This document shows positions 1-11,677 of a stretch of DNA of 64,000 nucleotides, piece by piece; positions within the stretch are counted from its first letter, which is position 1; each line of letters starts with the position of its first letter. Position numbers and translations under genes: made by a program. The stretch comes from Adiantum capillus-veneris (taxonomy: Eukaryota > Streptophyta > Polypodiopsida > Polypodiales > Pteridaceae), in NCBI GenBank assembly GCA_014529385.2, contig CM043946.1, positions 39,997,558 to 40,061,557 of the forward strand, written 5' to 3'. The notes under the pieces are model-generated. The model made no database searches, had not been told where the DNA came from, and saw only the letters and a program-made list of their open reading frames with translations.

Positions 1-412
1 AGTCCTGGTCATGGTGGTATTGGTGCCATAATAGTCGTACATCAACTTAGTATAGTCAAGAACATGCATGCGTTCTATATTGCTATACTGGTACTGCTAT
101 ACTGGTCCTAATCCACTAAATAATCCTTTCAAGTTACAAAAGACACTATGTCAATGAAAAGGTGGTATAATTCCCATTCATAGTACCGCACAGTCTTAAT
201 ACACAAGTACTCAAACCAATAGCCTAAAGATAGAAAAGTTTACCATCGTCAAGCCAAGGAACATTAGAACCATAGTTGAGAGGGTAACCTTCACCTAAGA
301 GTCAGAAGAAGTAGCCAACTATTCTCATAACAGTCATATAACGACTTAGTATAGTCAAGAACATGTATGAGTTCTACTACCATATCAAAGGTGAATCACA
401 AGACAAGCAAGA
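1..412. other. Left flank of element A, no gene seen
   Basis: No convincing coding frame, RNA gene or transposon terminus is visible. A roughly 30 bp direct repeat (around CTTAGTATAGTCAAGAACATG) occurs near 46-74 and again near 342-376, about 300 bp apart. This is the pre-insertion host of element A; removing A and one copy of its TSD joins this flank to 6047 onward. Confidence 0.5.
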
Positions 413-417
413 AGCTC
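413..417. repeat. TSD AGCTC, left copy
   Basis: The five bases directly before the left LTR match the five directly after the right LTR (6042-6046). This is the length expected for Ty3/copia integrases and shows that this end of element A is intact. Confidence 0.85.
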
Positions 418-561
418 TGTGAGACCTTGGGACTGCCTTAGTCTCAATTCTCCACCCAACCTCCCTTTATAGGCCTTGCCCCTAGGATCCCGTCTCCATT
501 AGCAACCGGGGCCCTTTGCCCGGGCCGGTCCTTGACTTCCAGGGTAGCCCTTTGCCTGACA
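418..561 (-). repeat. Element A 3' LTR (left)
   Basis: Begins TG and ends CA. It aligns along its length with 5905-6041, sharing the central block TTTATAGGCCTTGCCCCTAG and differing by small indels and substitutions. At about 144 bp it is very short for a Ty3 element. The bases after it (TTACTCCCCCTTGGAG) are a polypurine tract when read on the minus strand. Confidence 0.85.
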
Positions 562-660
562 TTACTCCCCCTTGGAGATCCCCCTTGGAGAAGCGTTTTC
601 GTCCTCGAAAACAAGAGTGATGATACACTTATGTTTTCCACCGTGGTATCCTTCATGGAT
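562..660 (-). pseudogene. Remnant of chromovirus integrase C-terminal tail
   Basis: On the minus strand one frame gives LVFEDENASPRGG just before the polypurine tract. The same position in the E0 chromovirus of this window (44080-44153) reads FVFEDTNDSPRGG. No integrase core or chromodomain remains upstream, so only the last codons of the ancestral pol gene survive. A longer open frame (444-737, minus) overlaps here but reads through the LTR in another frame and is not the real one. Confidence 0.55.
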
Positions 661-2397
661 CCATTTGTTTGCTTGATCGAAACACGGTTCAGTAGGAGGT
701 TCAATGCAACCAAGAGTAACATCTTAATTTTCCACATTGTTGTCCATTTGCAACCATCTGATTGTACCGGTTCCTATCCAAGCATACTGTGTAGAATCCA
801 TTTAAACGCACATGAGCATGCTAAACGAGTTATCACAACAAAGATGTACCAGAAAGAGTACCTCTTTTCACTTTCCATGAAAATAACTTGCTGACATAAC
901 TTATCAGCCAGGTTTAAGTCCTTGACTTGTTCTCAAATTTTCATATGTAAACAACCCCACCATAACTATTGTGCAAGGTTGAGAACCTAACTTATACATG
1001 AAGAGGCTAAACCTAGTCGCAAACATTCTTTACCTTATGGTAAGCAAACTCCAAGTAGAGCACTAAATGCTTACTAATTGGATTACTTGGTTCTAACGTA
1101 CGCACTTTACATATCCTTTTGCACATGATTACACTTTGTAATCTGCCTATCCCCTTGGATAACTGACAATATTGAGGTGTTTTTTTGTAATCTGCCTAGC
1201 CCCTTGGATAATTGACACTACTGAGGTATTTTTCCCCACGGTGTATAGTCAGTCTTCCCAGGTGATCCATACACGGGGATCACAACATCATACAACATTG
1301 CTGAGCAAACAACAATGTCCTAAATAACCATCTTGGTTAACATGAAAAATCCACAAGCACCCAAACCGAGCCATGGCCTCTATTGGTGATTAGTAGATCC
1401 AAAAGTAAGCTTAGAGAGATATTGCACATACAGTGAAAAATGCTTCATAAGCAACTAATGTGATGAATATGCATGCCGCTCCAGATCAGCCTTTGCTAAA
1501 CACTAGGGCCCATAACACCTAGTGTGCATGCATTTAGCAAAAAATAGATCCAAACCTGTATATCCATGATCATCCTTACCAATACTTATGGCGAATGTGA
1601 TGCTCCTAGCACACATTACAGAGGAATGTAAATAGTTCTGAAAAGAAACTAAATACTTTCAGCTTTAATCATTTGCAAGCCTTGCTGAAATGTTTGAACC
1701 ATAATAGAATGGGAAACACTTATCACTTCTAGGTACAAACAATGAAACCTTTTCATTAATAACTCATAGCCTTGCTATATGCATAAACAACCATCTGTAA
1801 TATTGTTTAGCTCCACTTGCACCTTAACAAGTCATTATAAGTATCTGACAATTTTTGGCCACCAAAATTGCTGTTGATACGGCGTGTTGAAAATGGTATA
1901 GAAAACAGATTTGACTAGCACCTATGGACTTTGTCGTGACACATACTTGAAATAGTGGGCGCGAGTGTCAATCACAGAGATTTATATTCTCCACATGTGG
2001 AATATGTCTCATGTAAGGATGTCTAAAAGAAGAAACATCATTGAAGTACAAGATATACTTGTGCGTGGAGGTAACTGTAAACACTCTACGACGGGAGTGA
2101 GAGAGACCCTCATTAGCCTTGCTCCACACTGGCTAAATCGAACTCCTTGAGTTCCTAGACCATGTTGTATCCCATGCGACAACATGTGCCAAATCAAACC
2201 CTACAAGTGAGTCTATACATGCGTAATGCAAAAATTTACTTTGGACACTATAGCCCAAATTTATTGGCTCTTACATGACCTTGTCATTTCTCTTAAGAGC
2301 AAAAATGGATGACAACATAGTTTATGCATCCTTCGTGAAAAAGCAAACCAAAAAAAACAAAAGCAAAGCAGATGCATACCTGTAGGTTAAACATAGT

Positions 2398-2460
2398 GTT
2401 CACTTATTTAGAGTGAAAAGCACTTTTAGTGTTCACTTATTTAGAGTGAAAAGCACCTAC
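2398..2460. repeat. Short tandem duplication inside element A
   Basis: The phrase GTGTTCACTTATTTAGAGTG followed by AAAAGCAC occurs twice in direct succession. The second copy of the interior (near 13670-13690) has only one related unit, so the duplication arose in this copy after the two diverged. Confidence 0.6.
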
Positions 2461-3319
2461 CCAAATTTCCCGCCTGCAAAGGCCTAGGAACACTAATTGA
2501 AAATTAGTGAAATGCAAGTAGTATTGCGCATGTAACCTTGAGTGTTGCCTTTGCAACCAAACCCTTTGGGTAAAATCAGCATTGTCAAACCCCTTGGTTA
2601 AACGTTGCACGGAAAATGGTCAACTAGTAGCCGGCCCTTGGCCTATGTCCGTGACCCCCCTTGGGTTTGCCCGTAGCATTACATTCCTTTGAAAGGTGAA
2701 AGTTTTCCACTACCCCGTGGCAGTCTGTGAACTGCTTTCCGTGAAAATGTAAATGTGAAGGGTCCAAGAATTGACCATGAACCCTTACTAAGTGATTTAA
2801 TAATCACGAGCTGGGTCTTACCCCAAAACTGTACTCATATAGGCACTCTTACTTCTAATAGGAGCTCCACTAAAGTTGAAGTCGTATTCACAACTAGATC
2901 TTTGTCACACCCAAAAATCCATAAACTTGGGTATTTGTGAACAGTTGTGCGGTCTGAAATGCTGGCTTCATCCATACGCCTCAGTAGAGATAAGCCCTTA
3001 CGAGTTTAAGACGTTCAAAAAATCAACTTGACTTTCACACCTAAAGTGTGGAGTGCTAAAAAAAATGCCCAAAAAATCACTAATGGCAAGACTCTTGCTT
3101 GGCCATTAAAATCGATGGGTACTCAACTAAATAGAAGTGTTCGATCATGAAATCCATCACTGGTGGATGACAAACAGATGGCTTTGAGCCATGCCAACGC
3201 TCTTAGCCATGCCAAAATAGGTGGTAAGAGATGGGTCTTAGACCTTCCTATTACCGTATTGACAAAGAAAGATTTTCAAGAAAATCATGCCTAGTTTCAC
3301 CGTTCCCGTAAAGAAGTTG

Positions 3320-3323
<4 letters not shown>

Positions 3324-3362
<39 letters not shown>
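3324..3362. repeat. (GA)n microsatellite in element A
   Basis: A pure GA dinucleotide run. The homologous place in the second copy (14516-14591) also holds a GA run of about twice the length, so the tract predates the duplication and has changed length since. Open frames reading RERE or SLSL through it are artefacts. Confidence 0.9.
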
Positions 3363-3366
<4 letters not shown>

Positions 3367-3439
3367 CTGGGCTGAGGAAAACCCCTTATTCAAATGTGTT
3401 GGATGCCCCATGCATATCATCCCATGCAGACCATGTATG

Positions 3440-3610
3440 TGTCGTAGCTTATCCTATGAGCGTACAACTACACGCCCTTGTAGAGAGAGGCTTAGTGTAT
3501 CCTATAAGCGTACAACTTTGTACTTGTACCACGCCCTTGTAGAGAGAGGCTTAGCGTATCCTATAAGCGTACAAATTTGTACTTGTACCACGCCCTTGTA
3601 GAGAGAGGTA
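3440..3610. repeat. Minisatellite of about 60 bp unit in element A
   Basis: Three tandem units share CACGCCCTTGTAGAGAGAGG followed by TATCCTATAAGCGTACAA. The second copy of the interior carries about two units (14670-14780), showing copy-number change between paralogues. Confidence 0.75.
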
Positions 3611-5891
3611 CCATAAGTCACATCGTGACCCATTGACCTTGTATGTGAGCGTGACCATACCAAGGTAACTTTAAACACGGCTCTTTGCCTGTGAATACTA
3701 TAAAAAATGTTTGAAGATATCAGTTACTTACCTTGTCCTTGACAAAGTATTTAGTGTCATAGCGGAAGCGTATACAATGGTGGGTGTTGTATGGCCATCG
3801 TACGAGTATGTCATGCATGTAATGGAAAAAATATGAAGCCATTGCGTCAAGGATAGTCTCAACCATGTGAGCAGCCGTTGGTATATGTGCCTTGCACGAT
3901 TACACTGGTATGGATACATCACAGTGCGCCGTTGCATAAACCATGAGCTTATATCCACATAGTGCTAAAGATGGGTGTCATTATCAGTGATCTAAAGTCA
4001 ATCGATAATACCTTGGCACATAAGAGAAGCTTTGTGTTACATAAAATTGATCAAAGCACTGGCCGCCCCTTGGAGACAAGTAGTCATCGCTTGAAGTTGG
4101 CTTGTAGCCATATATATTGAGAAATTGTACCCTACATGCCATTGTGGCTTGGGTCATACCGACCTCCAAGAAAATCATATATACATTGTGCCAAGTTTTG
4201 CGAAGTCCGTATGCTACTAGCATATTCCAGACTTTGGAAAATTCCATGCAAGATGTCCTAAGAGAAGCCTTGCTTTGCATAAGTTCATCAAAAAGATTAA
4301 CAAAACGTATCCTGAGTGCGCATAGCAAACATGTGTTCCTGTTGACTACATATGTCAAAGTAGAAAAGAATTGACTTTTGTCATAATTTCATAGATAATC
4401 GGCCTTGCCGAATCGTACAACTATGAGAAATGATGTTGTATCCAATGCGTGGAGCCATGCTCGTGAAAAGTTTGAGTGGCCAACAACATCTTGTTCTAGC
4501 CTCTGGAGTAAAACTAGCAAAAGGCCTTGCCTTTGTAGCAAATTTTTTCCTTCTTGGTAGAAGCTGCGCTTTGTAGCAATATCGGTTGACAAAATCAAGC
4601 CTTGCTTAAGGGTTGTCTTCACACCACTCTGTGATGTTTGTGAATGCATAAACAATAAAAAATATTGCTATGGCAGCACACACGTATGTTGCATACCATG
4701 ACTGTGGATCATAGTCTTTTTTTTAAATTTGTCAACAAAATTGAAAGTTACTGCGTACCTTGTGAATTACTTGCATTGACTTGCCTAGCCAAGCATTGTC
4801 TTGTGTCTGATCTCGAGTTCGATAAAGCCTTGCTTTTCCACCACCATGCCCTACATGGAGTTTGCAAAAATCCCGTAGTCGCCTACTGTACGTCAAAATA
4901 TGCTCGTGAAATATTTGCTTGCTTCAAGTATCACCCTCCCTGAGAGTTCCACTACACATAGTGGTGCTTTTGAAATGCAACACGCTTTCCAAATATTCAT
5001 CTATCGCTTTTGATAAGCTTCGGAAAGAGTGTTTCTTTGCATGTTGTCATACAAACCTTGAATGCTATGCTTTTCATGTCTTTTAGGGCTTTAAATACTC
5101 CTCACGATCTTACTATAATGAGGGCTCATAATTTACATGTATCAGTTCGTCATGGTGATTGCATGGTCGAGATGTTTGAGGTTCCATGAACCTCGAACCG
5201 AGCATTGACATTGTCTTTGCCTAGTAGCCTTGCTGAGAACCTTGCTCAATGTCGACAAGCACAAGCACCGTTTTCGAACAAACAAGCACGATGGTGTGCT
5301 TTCCGAAATTTCTCTGCTCTTTTGTCGGAGCCCAAACCATTTTCAAGAAGTCAAGCTTTCAAAACTTTGCAATCAGTTTCTCGATGCATGGTCGATGCAT
5401 GTTAACTAGTGAAAGGCTGATACATGCAAGCTAGCCCACGCATGTCCGCTTTCGTTGATTCTTTACTTGAAGCCAAAAACCCCACACCATGGAATGCATG
5501 GCAAACCCGCCATGGGGCTTGGCCCTTAGTAAGGAAGGATGCCCAAAGTAGGGGGGCCCTGTGTTAATAACATGTGAAAAGAAGTTCCTTGCCTCATCCA
5601 TGGCGGCAACAGCCGACTGCGCAAGGGGAAAACGCAGAGCACGTGTCGATGGTTTCTCGAACTCAACCACTGTAGAAACGTAAATTGATCCTTGGGCCGA
5701 CGCGAATCCACCAAGAGCACTCGCAGGTGAAACGGTGCAGGTCTTGCCCATGCCTCCCTTGTGTGTAAGAGCCCGTTCCTGCACCAGTCTTGGCCCTACA
5801 AAATCCTGTCATAGCCTCGTGTGAGGAAGAGAGCGGAGAGACCATGCATGCCTCATGCAAAAAAACTCCACAACCTTCCCTTGTCCACTGA

Positions 5892-5904
5892 GCTCTGATA
5901 CCAA
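5892..5904 (-). other. Primer-binding site of element A (tRNA-iMet type)
   Basis: Read on the minus strand, the bases right after the 5' LTR are TTGGTATCAGAG, the complement of the 3' end of plant initiator tRNA-Met. Its position left of the right LTR fixes the element's orientation. Confidence 0.85.
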
Positions 5905-6041
5905 TGTGAGACCCTGGGACTGCCTTAGCCTCGATCCTCCGCCCAACCTCCCTTTATAGGCCTTGCCCCTAGGATCCCATCTCCTTAGCAACCAGGCCCT
6001 TGGCCCGATCCTTGACATCCAGGGTGGCCCTTGGCCTGACA
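5905..6041 (-). repeat. Element A 5' LTR (right)
   Basis: Partner of 418-561, with the same TGTGAGACC start and CTGACA end. It is followed by the TSD AGCTC (6042-6046). Relative to its partner it lacks a few bases in the GC-rich part, so the insertion is not recent. Confidence 0.85.
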
Positions 6042-6379
6042 AGCTCAGACAGTAGTCCATATTGGAGACAAAGTCACTTGAGATTGAGTCGGAGCAGCTA
6101 GCTCCACAATAGCTTGCTTGTCTTTGCCTTTTGCCATAGAGATAATAACACACATCCTTGCGAGTTAAATACTCACAATTTCAAGGTACAAACACCTTTC
6201 ACAAGTACTTACAAATACCACACATGCACTCCTGTACCAATGCTAAGTGAGCATGGAAGCCCGCCTTTTATAGGCTTCGGTGCAAATAGCCACATTCCAT
6301 TCATAATAGCAAAGCGGGTCCGTCTTTAAAAAGGCAAGGTGGGTCCGTCTTCAAGAGGGGAAAGAATCAACATCACCGC

Positions 6380-6442
<63 letters not shown>

Positions 6443-6956
6443 AATTGCCTGGAGATGCGTTGTAGAGCATGTGAGGACACATTATACAGAGTCAAGCCAG
6501 CTTGTCTAAAACCCATTATCTTTGTTAACTCACTAGGTGTTAGGTACAATATATTATGCAAACCCAAAAATTTCTAATTAATAATTTCACCTCGTAAAAA
6601 CCTCTTTTTTTATAAGAGACTTCCTAGTTCAATACAAGGTATTTAGACTAATCCCCAATTAATTACACTGAGGCCCTGGCAACAAGCCACTCCCATATCC
6701 AGAAGGAGTTTACTCCTTGTATTAACATCAACATGTGTGTGTGTGTGTATGTGTGTGTGTGTTTTCTCTCTCATGCTCCTAGCTTTAGGGCTTGCCCCCT
6801 CCTTTGTAGGATACAAGTTTGACTTGAACACCTCAAGCACCTTGGGCATCAAGTTTGACTTGAACACCTCAAGCACCTTGGTCATCAAGCATGACAAGCA
6901 CCTCAAGCACCTTGGTCATCAAGCACGACAAGCACCTCAAGAACCTTAGTCAGCTA
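6042..6956. repeat. Flank between element A and the second copy, with simple repeats
   Basis: The stretch starts with the right TSD copy of element A. No gene is apparent. It holds a long (AC)n tract at about 6386-6438, a (GT)n tract at about 6733-6763, and a minisatellite at about 6808-6945. The minisatellite repeats AACACCTCAAGCACCTTGG / CATCAAGC four times with a unit of about 30-36 bp. Open frames through it only translate the repeat. Confidence 0.6.
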
Positions 6957-7664
6957 CTAATGTTTTCCACAGTGGAATCCTTCATGGATCCAGTTGTTTG
7001 CTTGACTAGAACACGGTTCAACAGGAGGTTCAATGAAACCAAGAGGATTGCTTACTAATTGGATTGCTTGGTGCTAATGTACGCACTTTGCATATCCTTT
7101 AGCACAAGATTACACTTTGTAATCTACCTATCCCCTTGTATAACTGACAGTGCTGAGGTGTATTTTCCCACGGTTTACAGACAGTCTTCCCAGATGACTG
7201 GTAAGCGGGGATCATAATATCGTACAATATTGTTGAGGACCCAATAATGACATGCATAACCATCTTGGTTAACTGAAAAGATCCACAAGCACCCAAATCG
7301 ATCCATGACCTCTATTGGTGATTTATAGATCCAAAATTAATCGTAGAGAGATACTGCACATAGACTGCAAAATGCTTCATAACACTAATGTGATGAATAT
7401 GCATGCCACTCTAAATCAGCCTTTGCTAAACACTAGGGCCCATAACACCTAGTGTGCATGCATTTAGCAAAAACAAATCCGAACCTGTATATCCATGATC
7501 ATACTTGCCAATACTTATGGCAAATGTGATGCGCCAAGCACACAATAAAGAGGAATGTAAATAGTTTTGAAAAGAAACTAAATCATTTCTGTTGCAATCA
7601 TTTGCAAGCCTTGGTAAAACTTTTGAACCGTAATAGAAGGTGAAACATGAATCACTTCTAAGTA

Positions 7665-7688
7665 GGGTAGAGGGGCCAGTAAGGGTAC
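7665..7688 (+). repeat. Pogo-like element, left terminal inverted repeat
   Basis: 24 bp, exactly complementary to 12965-12988, and preceded by the TA target duplication. A 16 bp perfect palindrome (ATTTGATGCATCAAAT, 7707-7722) lies just inside and could be a subterminal recognition site; that role is inference. Confidence 0.95.
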
Positions 7689-8925
7689 ACCTAACTTGGG
7701 GGGGAGATTTGATGCATCAAATATTGGAATTTTTGATGGGGAAGGATTTCACTAGAGTCGCCAGACCTCCCTCAACAAATGGAAGTGGAATGATGATGTG
7801 GCACCATGGTTTGAGGAGTGTGGGGAGGGTTTTTCCAAATTCTGTGGAAAAAAAAGGGCTTCAGTAAGGATACTTACCTACCCCTAATCTTGGTGTGAAG
7901 GATACCCAAAGGAAGGATAAAAAATAATGTTAAGCGAGTCTATCCCCAATCTGCAATAACCCATTCAGTAGCCAACACCTGGCTCCTCGGATCCTACTGC
8001 ATTTTCTCACCAGCTTGTACGCTTTCTGGCGCACGCTCTGGCTCACGCATCCTCTTCCATCTCCTCGCTCTGGCTCACGCTTTCTGGCACACGCAGCTTA
8101 TACTGGATTTTATTAGTATGTAAGCAACATGCCACCGAATGCAACAATGCAATGGAATGCAGCATGCGAGGGGGTTATTCGAGGCAGCAGCCTTTGGGGC
8201 AGCTAAGCGTGGCCTTCTTCTGCAGTACATCCACAAGATCTTATACGGCTACGTCGCAAAAGAGCAACGCCCATGATTACAACCTACAACAACAGGCTAG
8301 TCTTCTACCTATTTTCGTAGATTGAAATCTAATGTGTATTCATATATGTATTTTGATTCTTGTAGGTTACTAAGGGATGGTGGTGGACGTATGGCATTGG
8401 CGATGGATGCGACTAAAGGGCATGAATAGGAATGCTCCTCAATAGGGTGAGGGTCTTTCATCCTCACTCAGTAATTATGACAACGCCTAGTGTTGATTTA
8501 TAATGTGAAACTGTTTACTGTTTACTACATCAGATAATATGAAATCTTCTAAAAGTAAGATTTGAACATTATAAATACACTCTTAGAAAACAATGGAGAA
8601 GAAATGAACTTGAAACATTGTTCTTGTAGTTGATACACATGAAACTTATAATAATGAAACTCTTGTGCCTTTGGATTCAAGGGATCAAAAAGGGAAACAA
8701 GATATTTAAACTAGGCTGGTAAGATAGTCTAAAAATTTACAACTGTTCGAGCAAAAAGATTCAAAAGATATTCCTGCAAAAAGATGTGTGTGAAAACAAT
8801 GCAGGTACACTGCACTAAGGAGGGGAGGATACGAAGTTGGTAGGCAAAATAACTTTGAAATCAAAGTCCTGTCTTTAAACAGGGAAGGACTTCCCGGTCT
8901 CATTTCTGGCTGCGTTTTTGGATTC
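7689..8925. other. Left subterminal non-coding region of the pogo-like element
   Basis: No domain-bearing frame is seen. Around 8020-8095 there are short direct repeats (GCTCTGGCTCACGC twice, ACGCTTTCTGGC twice). The stretch lies downstream of the transposase gene, which reads leftward, and probably holds its 3' UTR. Confidence 0.45.
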
Positions 8926-9411
8926 TCATTTTTCCAATTGTCGTCTTCGAGCAAGGGCATGGTAAGGTGTGTCGACATGCAAGGGCCTGTAGTACAAACC
9001 TGCTATAGAGCCTTGCTCATGAAGTACTGATCGTAACCTATTTTCAAAAATAAGTTGTTGGGCTTCCCACTCCCTTCGAGATGCTTTGGCTTGTTGAGCA
9101 TCAAGATTTCGTTGTCTAGCTGCCTCCTTCTCGGCTAAGGATTGAAGTCTCTTCTTTTCCTTCTCTACCTTTTTCTCTTCTCTCACTTTGGCTATTTCAT
9201 CTCTTTTGGCAGTTTTTGCTTTCATGCTGTTGATGTATTGGCTAGAAGTGAGAATTAAGCTATTTGTATAATCTACAAATGCCTCTCTATTTGCTTGCTT
9301 TACTGCAACATCCATGTTGGGTACTCGAAGTAGATCAATTACTCTGCTTGTTTCAGTTGAAGGACTATTCTCATTTGAAAAGTGCTTCCTTTGATGTTGG
9401 TTGTTGATGTT
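8926..9411 (-). CDS. Probable last exon of pogo-like transposase (coiled-coil tail)
   Basis: About 160 residues open on the minus strand, ending at 8926. Residues roughly 75-120 are rich in K, E, R, A and Q with heptad-like spacing, predicting a charged coiled coil. The ORF begins just after an AG acceptor at 9412-9413 (ATTTTGCAG then AACATC). A matching GTAGGT donor lies at 9476-9471, so a 65 bp phase-0 intron would join it to the preceding coding block 9477-9692. I infer that it is the C-terminal exon of the transposase and may mediate multimerisation. It could instead be a separate accessory protein. No catalytic motif is present. Confidence 0.55.
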   Translation of the reverse strand, partial: NINNQHQRKHFSNENSPSTETSRVIDLLRVPNMDVAVKQANREAFVDYTNSLILTSSQYINSMKAKTAKRDEIAKVREEKKVEKEKKRLQSLAEKEAARQRNLDAQQAKASRREWEAQQLIFENRLRSVLHEQGSIAGLYYRPLHVDTPYHALARRRQLEK

Positions 9412-9476
9412 CTGCAAAATTTCTACATTAGACTACCAAGAGTTATAATCTGAGGGAAGGAACTATTGATACCTAC

Positions 9477-9983
9477 GTTGGCACAACTCTGTGGATGCTC
9501 GTCAAGGCCCATGCGATCAAGGTAAATATTTGGTATGTTGTGATGCCTATAGTTGGGTTGAGGCTGATTCCTCTCAAGGTCTACTTTCTTAGAGATAGAT
9601 GTAGGAGTAATCTCGCCACCAATGCTTTCAACCAAAATGTGAGTAGATGAGGTAATATGTACCAAGGTTGCTCCATCTTGACTTGCGCTGGTCTACATGG
9701 CTGATAGTTTAGTATAAAATAACGCAAGATATATGTTGGTTTTTGAAGTATGACATAAAATACCTCATTGTTGGAAAGTTGAATCTTCTTAGGGTCCACT
9801 TCATTAGAGATAGGTGAAGGAGAATTATGCCCGTCAATGTTTTCAACCAGAATTTGAGGTGATGACTTACTCTGTGCAATGGTTCACTGCATGCTGATTT
9901 TCCATGGTCTACATAGCTGATAGTTTAGTACAAATAATAACATTATTTATGTTAGTTTTTATTGAAGTATGACTTGAAATACC
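9477..9983 (-). pseudogene. Duplicated small exons of the pogo-like transposase gene
   Basis: Two similar units of about 200 bp follow the catalytic exon. Each has the same order on the minus strand: a coding block ending NNE or similar, a GTATTT donor, a 71-74 bp intron, and an AG acceptor before ACC. Predicted pieces are donor at 9982 with acceptor at 9909, exon 9908-9764, intron 9763-9693, and exon 9692-9477. The two exons share ILVE(N/S)I(D/G)G and a following S-P/T-x-S-I-S stretch. The 9764-9908 copy has a one-base length difference near its start that breaks the frame, so it looks decayed. The exon boundaries are my inference from splice-site consensus and the repeated structure. Confidence 0.5.
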
Positions 9984-11677
9984 TCATTGTTGGAAGCTCT
10001 CACTGTATGCTGCCTTTGAATGTGACAATAATCTGAGAAATCTTCATCTTCTAGAAGTTGGGAGTAGTTGATTCCGTGCATTTCTACTCCTCCACATGTT
10101 GTGAAGAAGTCTTGATCTGCTTGAGTCGCCATAGATCTAAGCGCCAAAATAACTTCATCTTCTTCATTTACTGCAAATGGCGTGGCTGGGACCTGAGAAT
10201 CAATGTCCTCTGTAGTAGCAGTGGTTTCTTCCTCTTCCACTATGTTCATGTGATTACACGGCATATTTTCGAATTTCACAGCACAAGGATCAAGAGGCCA
10301 AATCCCCGTGGCCTTAAATCCAACTTTGATATTGTTTTCTGTGAAAGATGAGTGTATGGCTTTGGCAACAATAGTAGCTAGCTCGATCTTGCTAGCTTGC
10401 CTTGAAGAAGGCCTTAAGTGCCAGATGTCTCTTTCTTTTCTAAATTGAGCTTTCAAAGGTCTAAACACTGATACATCTAGTGGTTGAAGTTTGTGTGATG
10501 TGTGAGCTGGCAGGGTAATGATATCAATACCTGATGCATTTGCCCTTGCCACCACATCTAGAGAGACGTGGCTACCATGACCGTCTAGAATGAGAAGATG
10601 TCGACTCTCCTTTCCATAGTGTGCAGTTATCGCTTTGTCAAAGTGGTCCAACCAAGCTTGAAAGAGTTCGCCCGTCATCCATGCCTTTCTCTGCACATCC
10701 ATGGCTGCACCTTCTTCACAGTTTTGAATGTAGTTGGTAGTGATTCTATTGCCTTTAAATATGTAGAATGAAGGAATTGTATGTCCCGCAACATTAACGC
10801 AACACAAAACCGTCATCCACTCACGAGAGTCTCATGTGATGCCATAAATTGCCTTCACTCCTTTTCTTGCCAACACCTTCATACCTTTGTCTCTTGAACC
10901 TTGAAAGCCCGTCTCATCAGCATTCCAAATGTTGGAGGGGGGATATTTGCGTTCTTGATATAACTTGTCGAGGTTATCATGCAAGGATCTCACTATCTCC
11001 GGCCTGAATCAGGTTGCCCTAGATTGATCCAAACTCTCTGAAACTCTGAATACCAATTTTGGGTGTCTTTTACGAAATGCGTCCCACCAACTTTTGCCGG
11101 GAATTCCATTTGAAAAGAGTGTGTGTCTGATCTGGCAGATTTCAACAACTTTTAGCTTCACATCTAGTACCGATACACCATGCCCAGAATCACATTTCAA
11201 AAAGATCCATTGTAATAAACCCTCCTCCTCTTCTGCAGTTAGTACTGTCGTTGGCCCCTTTTTCTTTTTAAGAGTCCTTCCCTCTTACCAATTTGCAATT
11301 GTTGTTTTGCTCATGCCAAATTGCATCGCACGTTTCTCCAATGATAGACCGTCCTCTCGTGCCTTGAGGGCTTTAGCCATGTCTTCTTCAGTCCATGTCT
11401 TTTGATTGCGTTTCTTTTTAGTTGTGGTGGTTGGATTCTCGAGAATAGGCTACTGAATCTGTGGCTCCAGAGCTTTTGGTTTTGGGAATTTTGGTTTGGC
11501 TTGCAAGGCAAGTGGGGGTTTTTGATTTGCCAACTTTCTAGACCTCTTCTTTGTTCTCATAGCTTCTACTCGTGAGGATACTTTAAAGGATGGGCTAGAA
11601 GTGATTTGAGGAGTGGATGTCTTGCTTCTGGTTTTCACATTGTTTTTTCCCTTCACAACTTTTGTTGGTCGTGCCAT
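9959..11677 (-). pseudogene. Pogo-like transposase, main exon (CENP-B-type HTH plus DDE_1 core), four stops
   Basis: One continuous minus-strand frame runs from an ATG at 11677 (MARPTKVVKG) to the splice donor near 9982, about 565 codons, with no frameshift. In order: a basic N-terminus; a psq-type helix-turn-helix starting TWTEEDMAKALK with FGMSKTTIANW; a CENP-B-type DNA-binding domain (GKSWWDAFRKRHP); and a catalytic core with NADETGF (first Asp), LILDGHGSH (second Asp) and KLQPLDVSVF (third Asp). The last two Asp are separated by 35 residues, as in the pogo group. Four in-frame stops interrupt it: TAG at 11450-11452, TAA at 11285-11287, TGA at 11009-11011 and TGA at 10832-10834. All are explicable as C-to-T changes from CAG, CAA and CGA. 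The enzyme would bind the terminal repeats and cut and paste the element in the nucleus; this copy should not make it. Confidence 0.88.

Larger units (their letters stand above)
418..6041 (-). mobile_element. Element A: short-LTR, largely non-coding Ty3-type retroelement
   Basis: The element has LTRs of 144 bp (418-561) and 137 bp (5905-6041), both starting TGTGAGACC and ending CTGACA. It is bounded by a perfect 5 bp duplication, AGCTC, at 413-417 and 6042-6046. A primer-binding site lies immediately inside the right LTR, so the element reads on the minus strand. The 5.3 kb interior holds no gag, protease, RT or integrase that I can recognise. Next to the left LTR a short frame reads VFEDENASPRG, the tail typical of chromovirus integrase/chromodomain proteins. 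It therefore looks like a non-autonomous chromovirus derivative that would depend on another element's enzymes. Confidence 0.82.

Noticed and set aside
444-737. 97-codon minus-strand ORF as a gene
   Set aside because: It crosses the element A LTR. The chromovirus-like reading (VFEDENASPRG) is in another frame.
4665-5434. Short plus-strand ORFs inside element A
   Set aside because: No domain, biased composition only, and no support from the second copy, which does not extend here.
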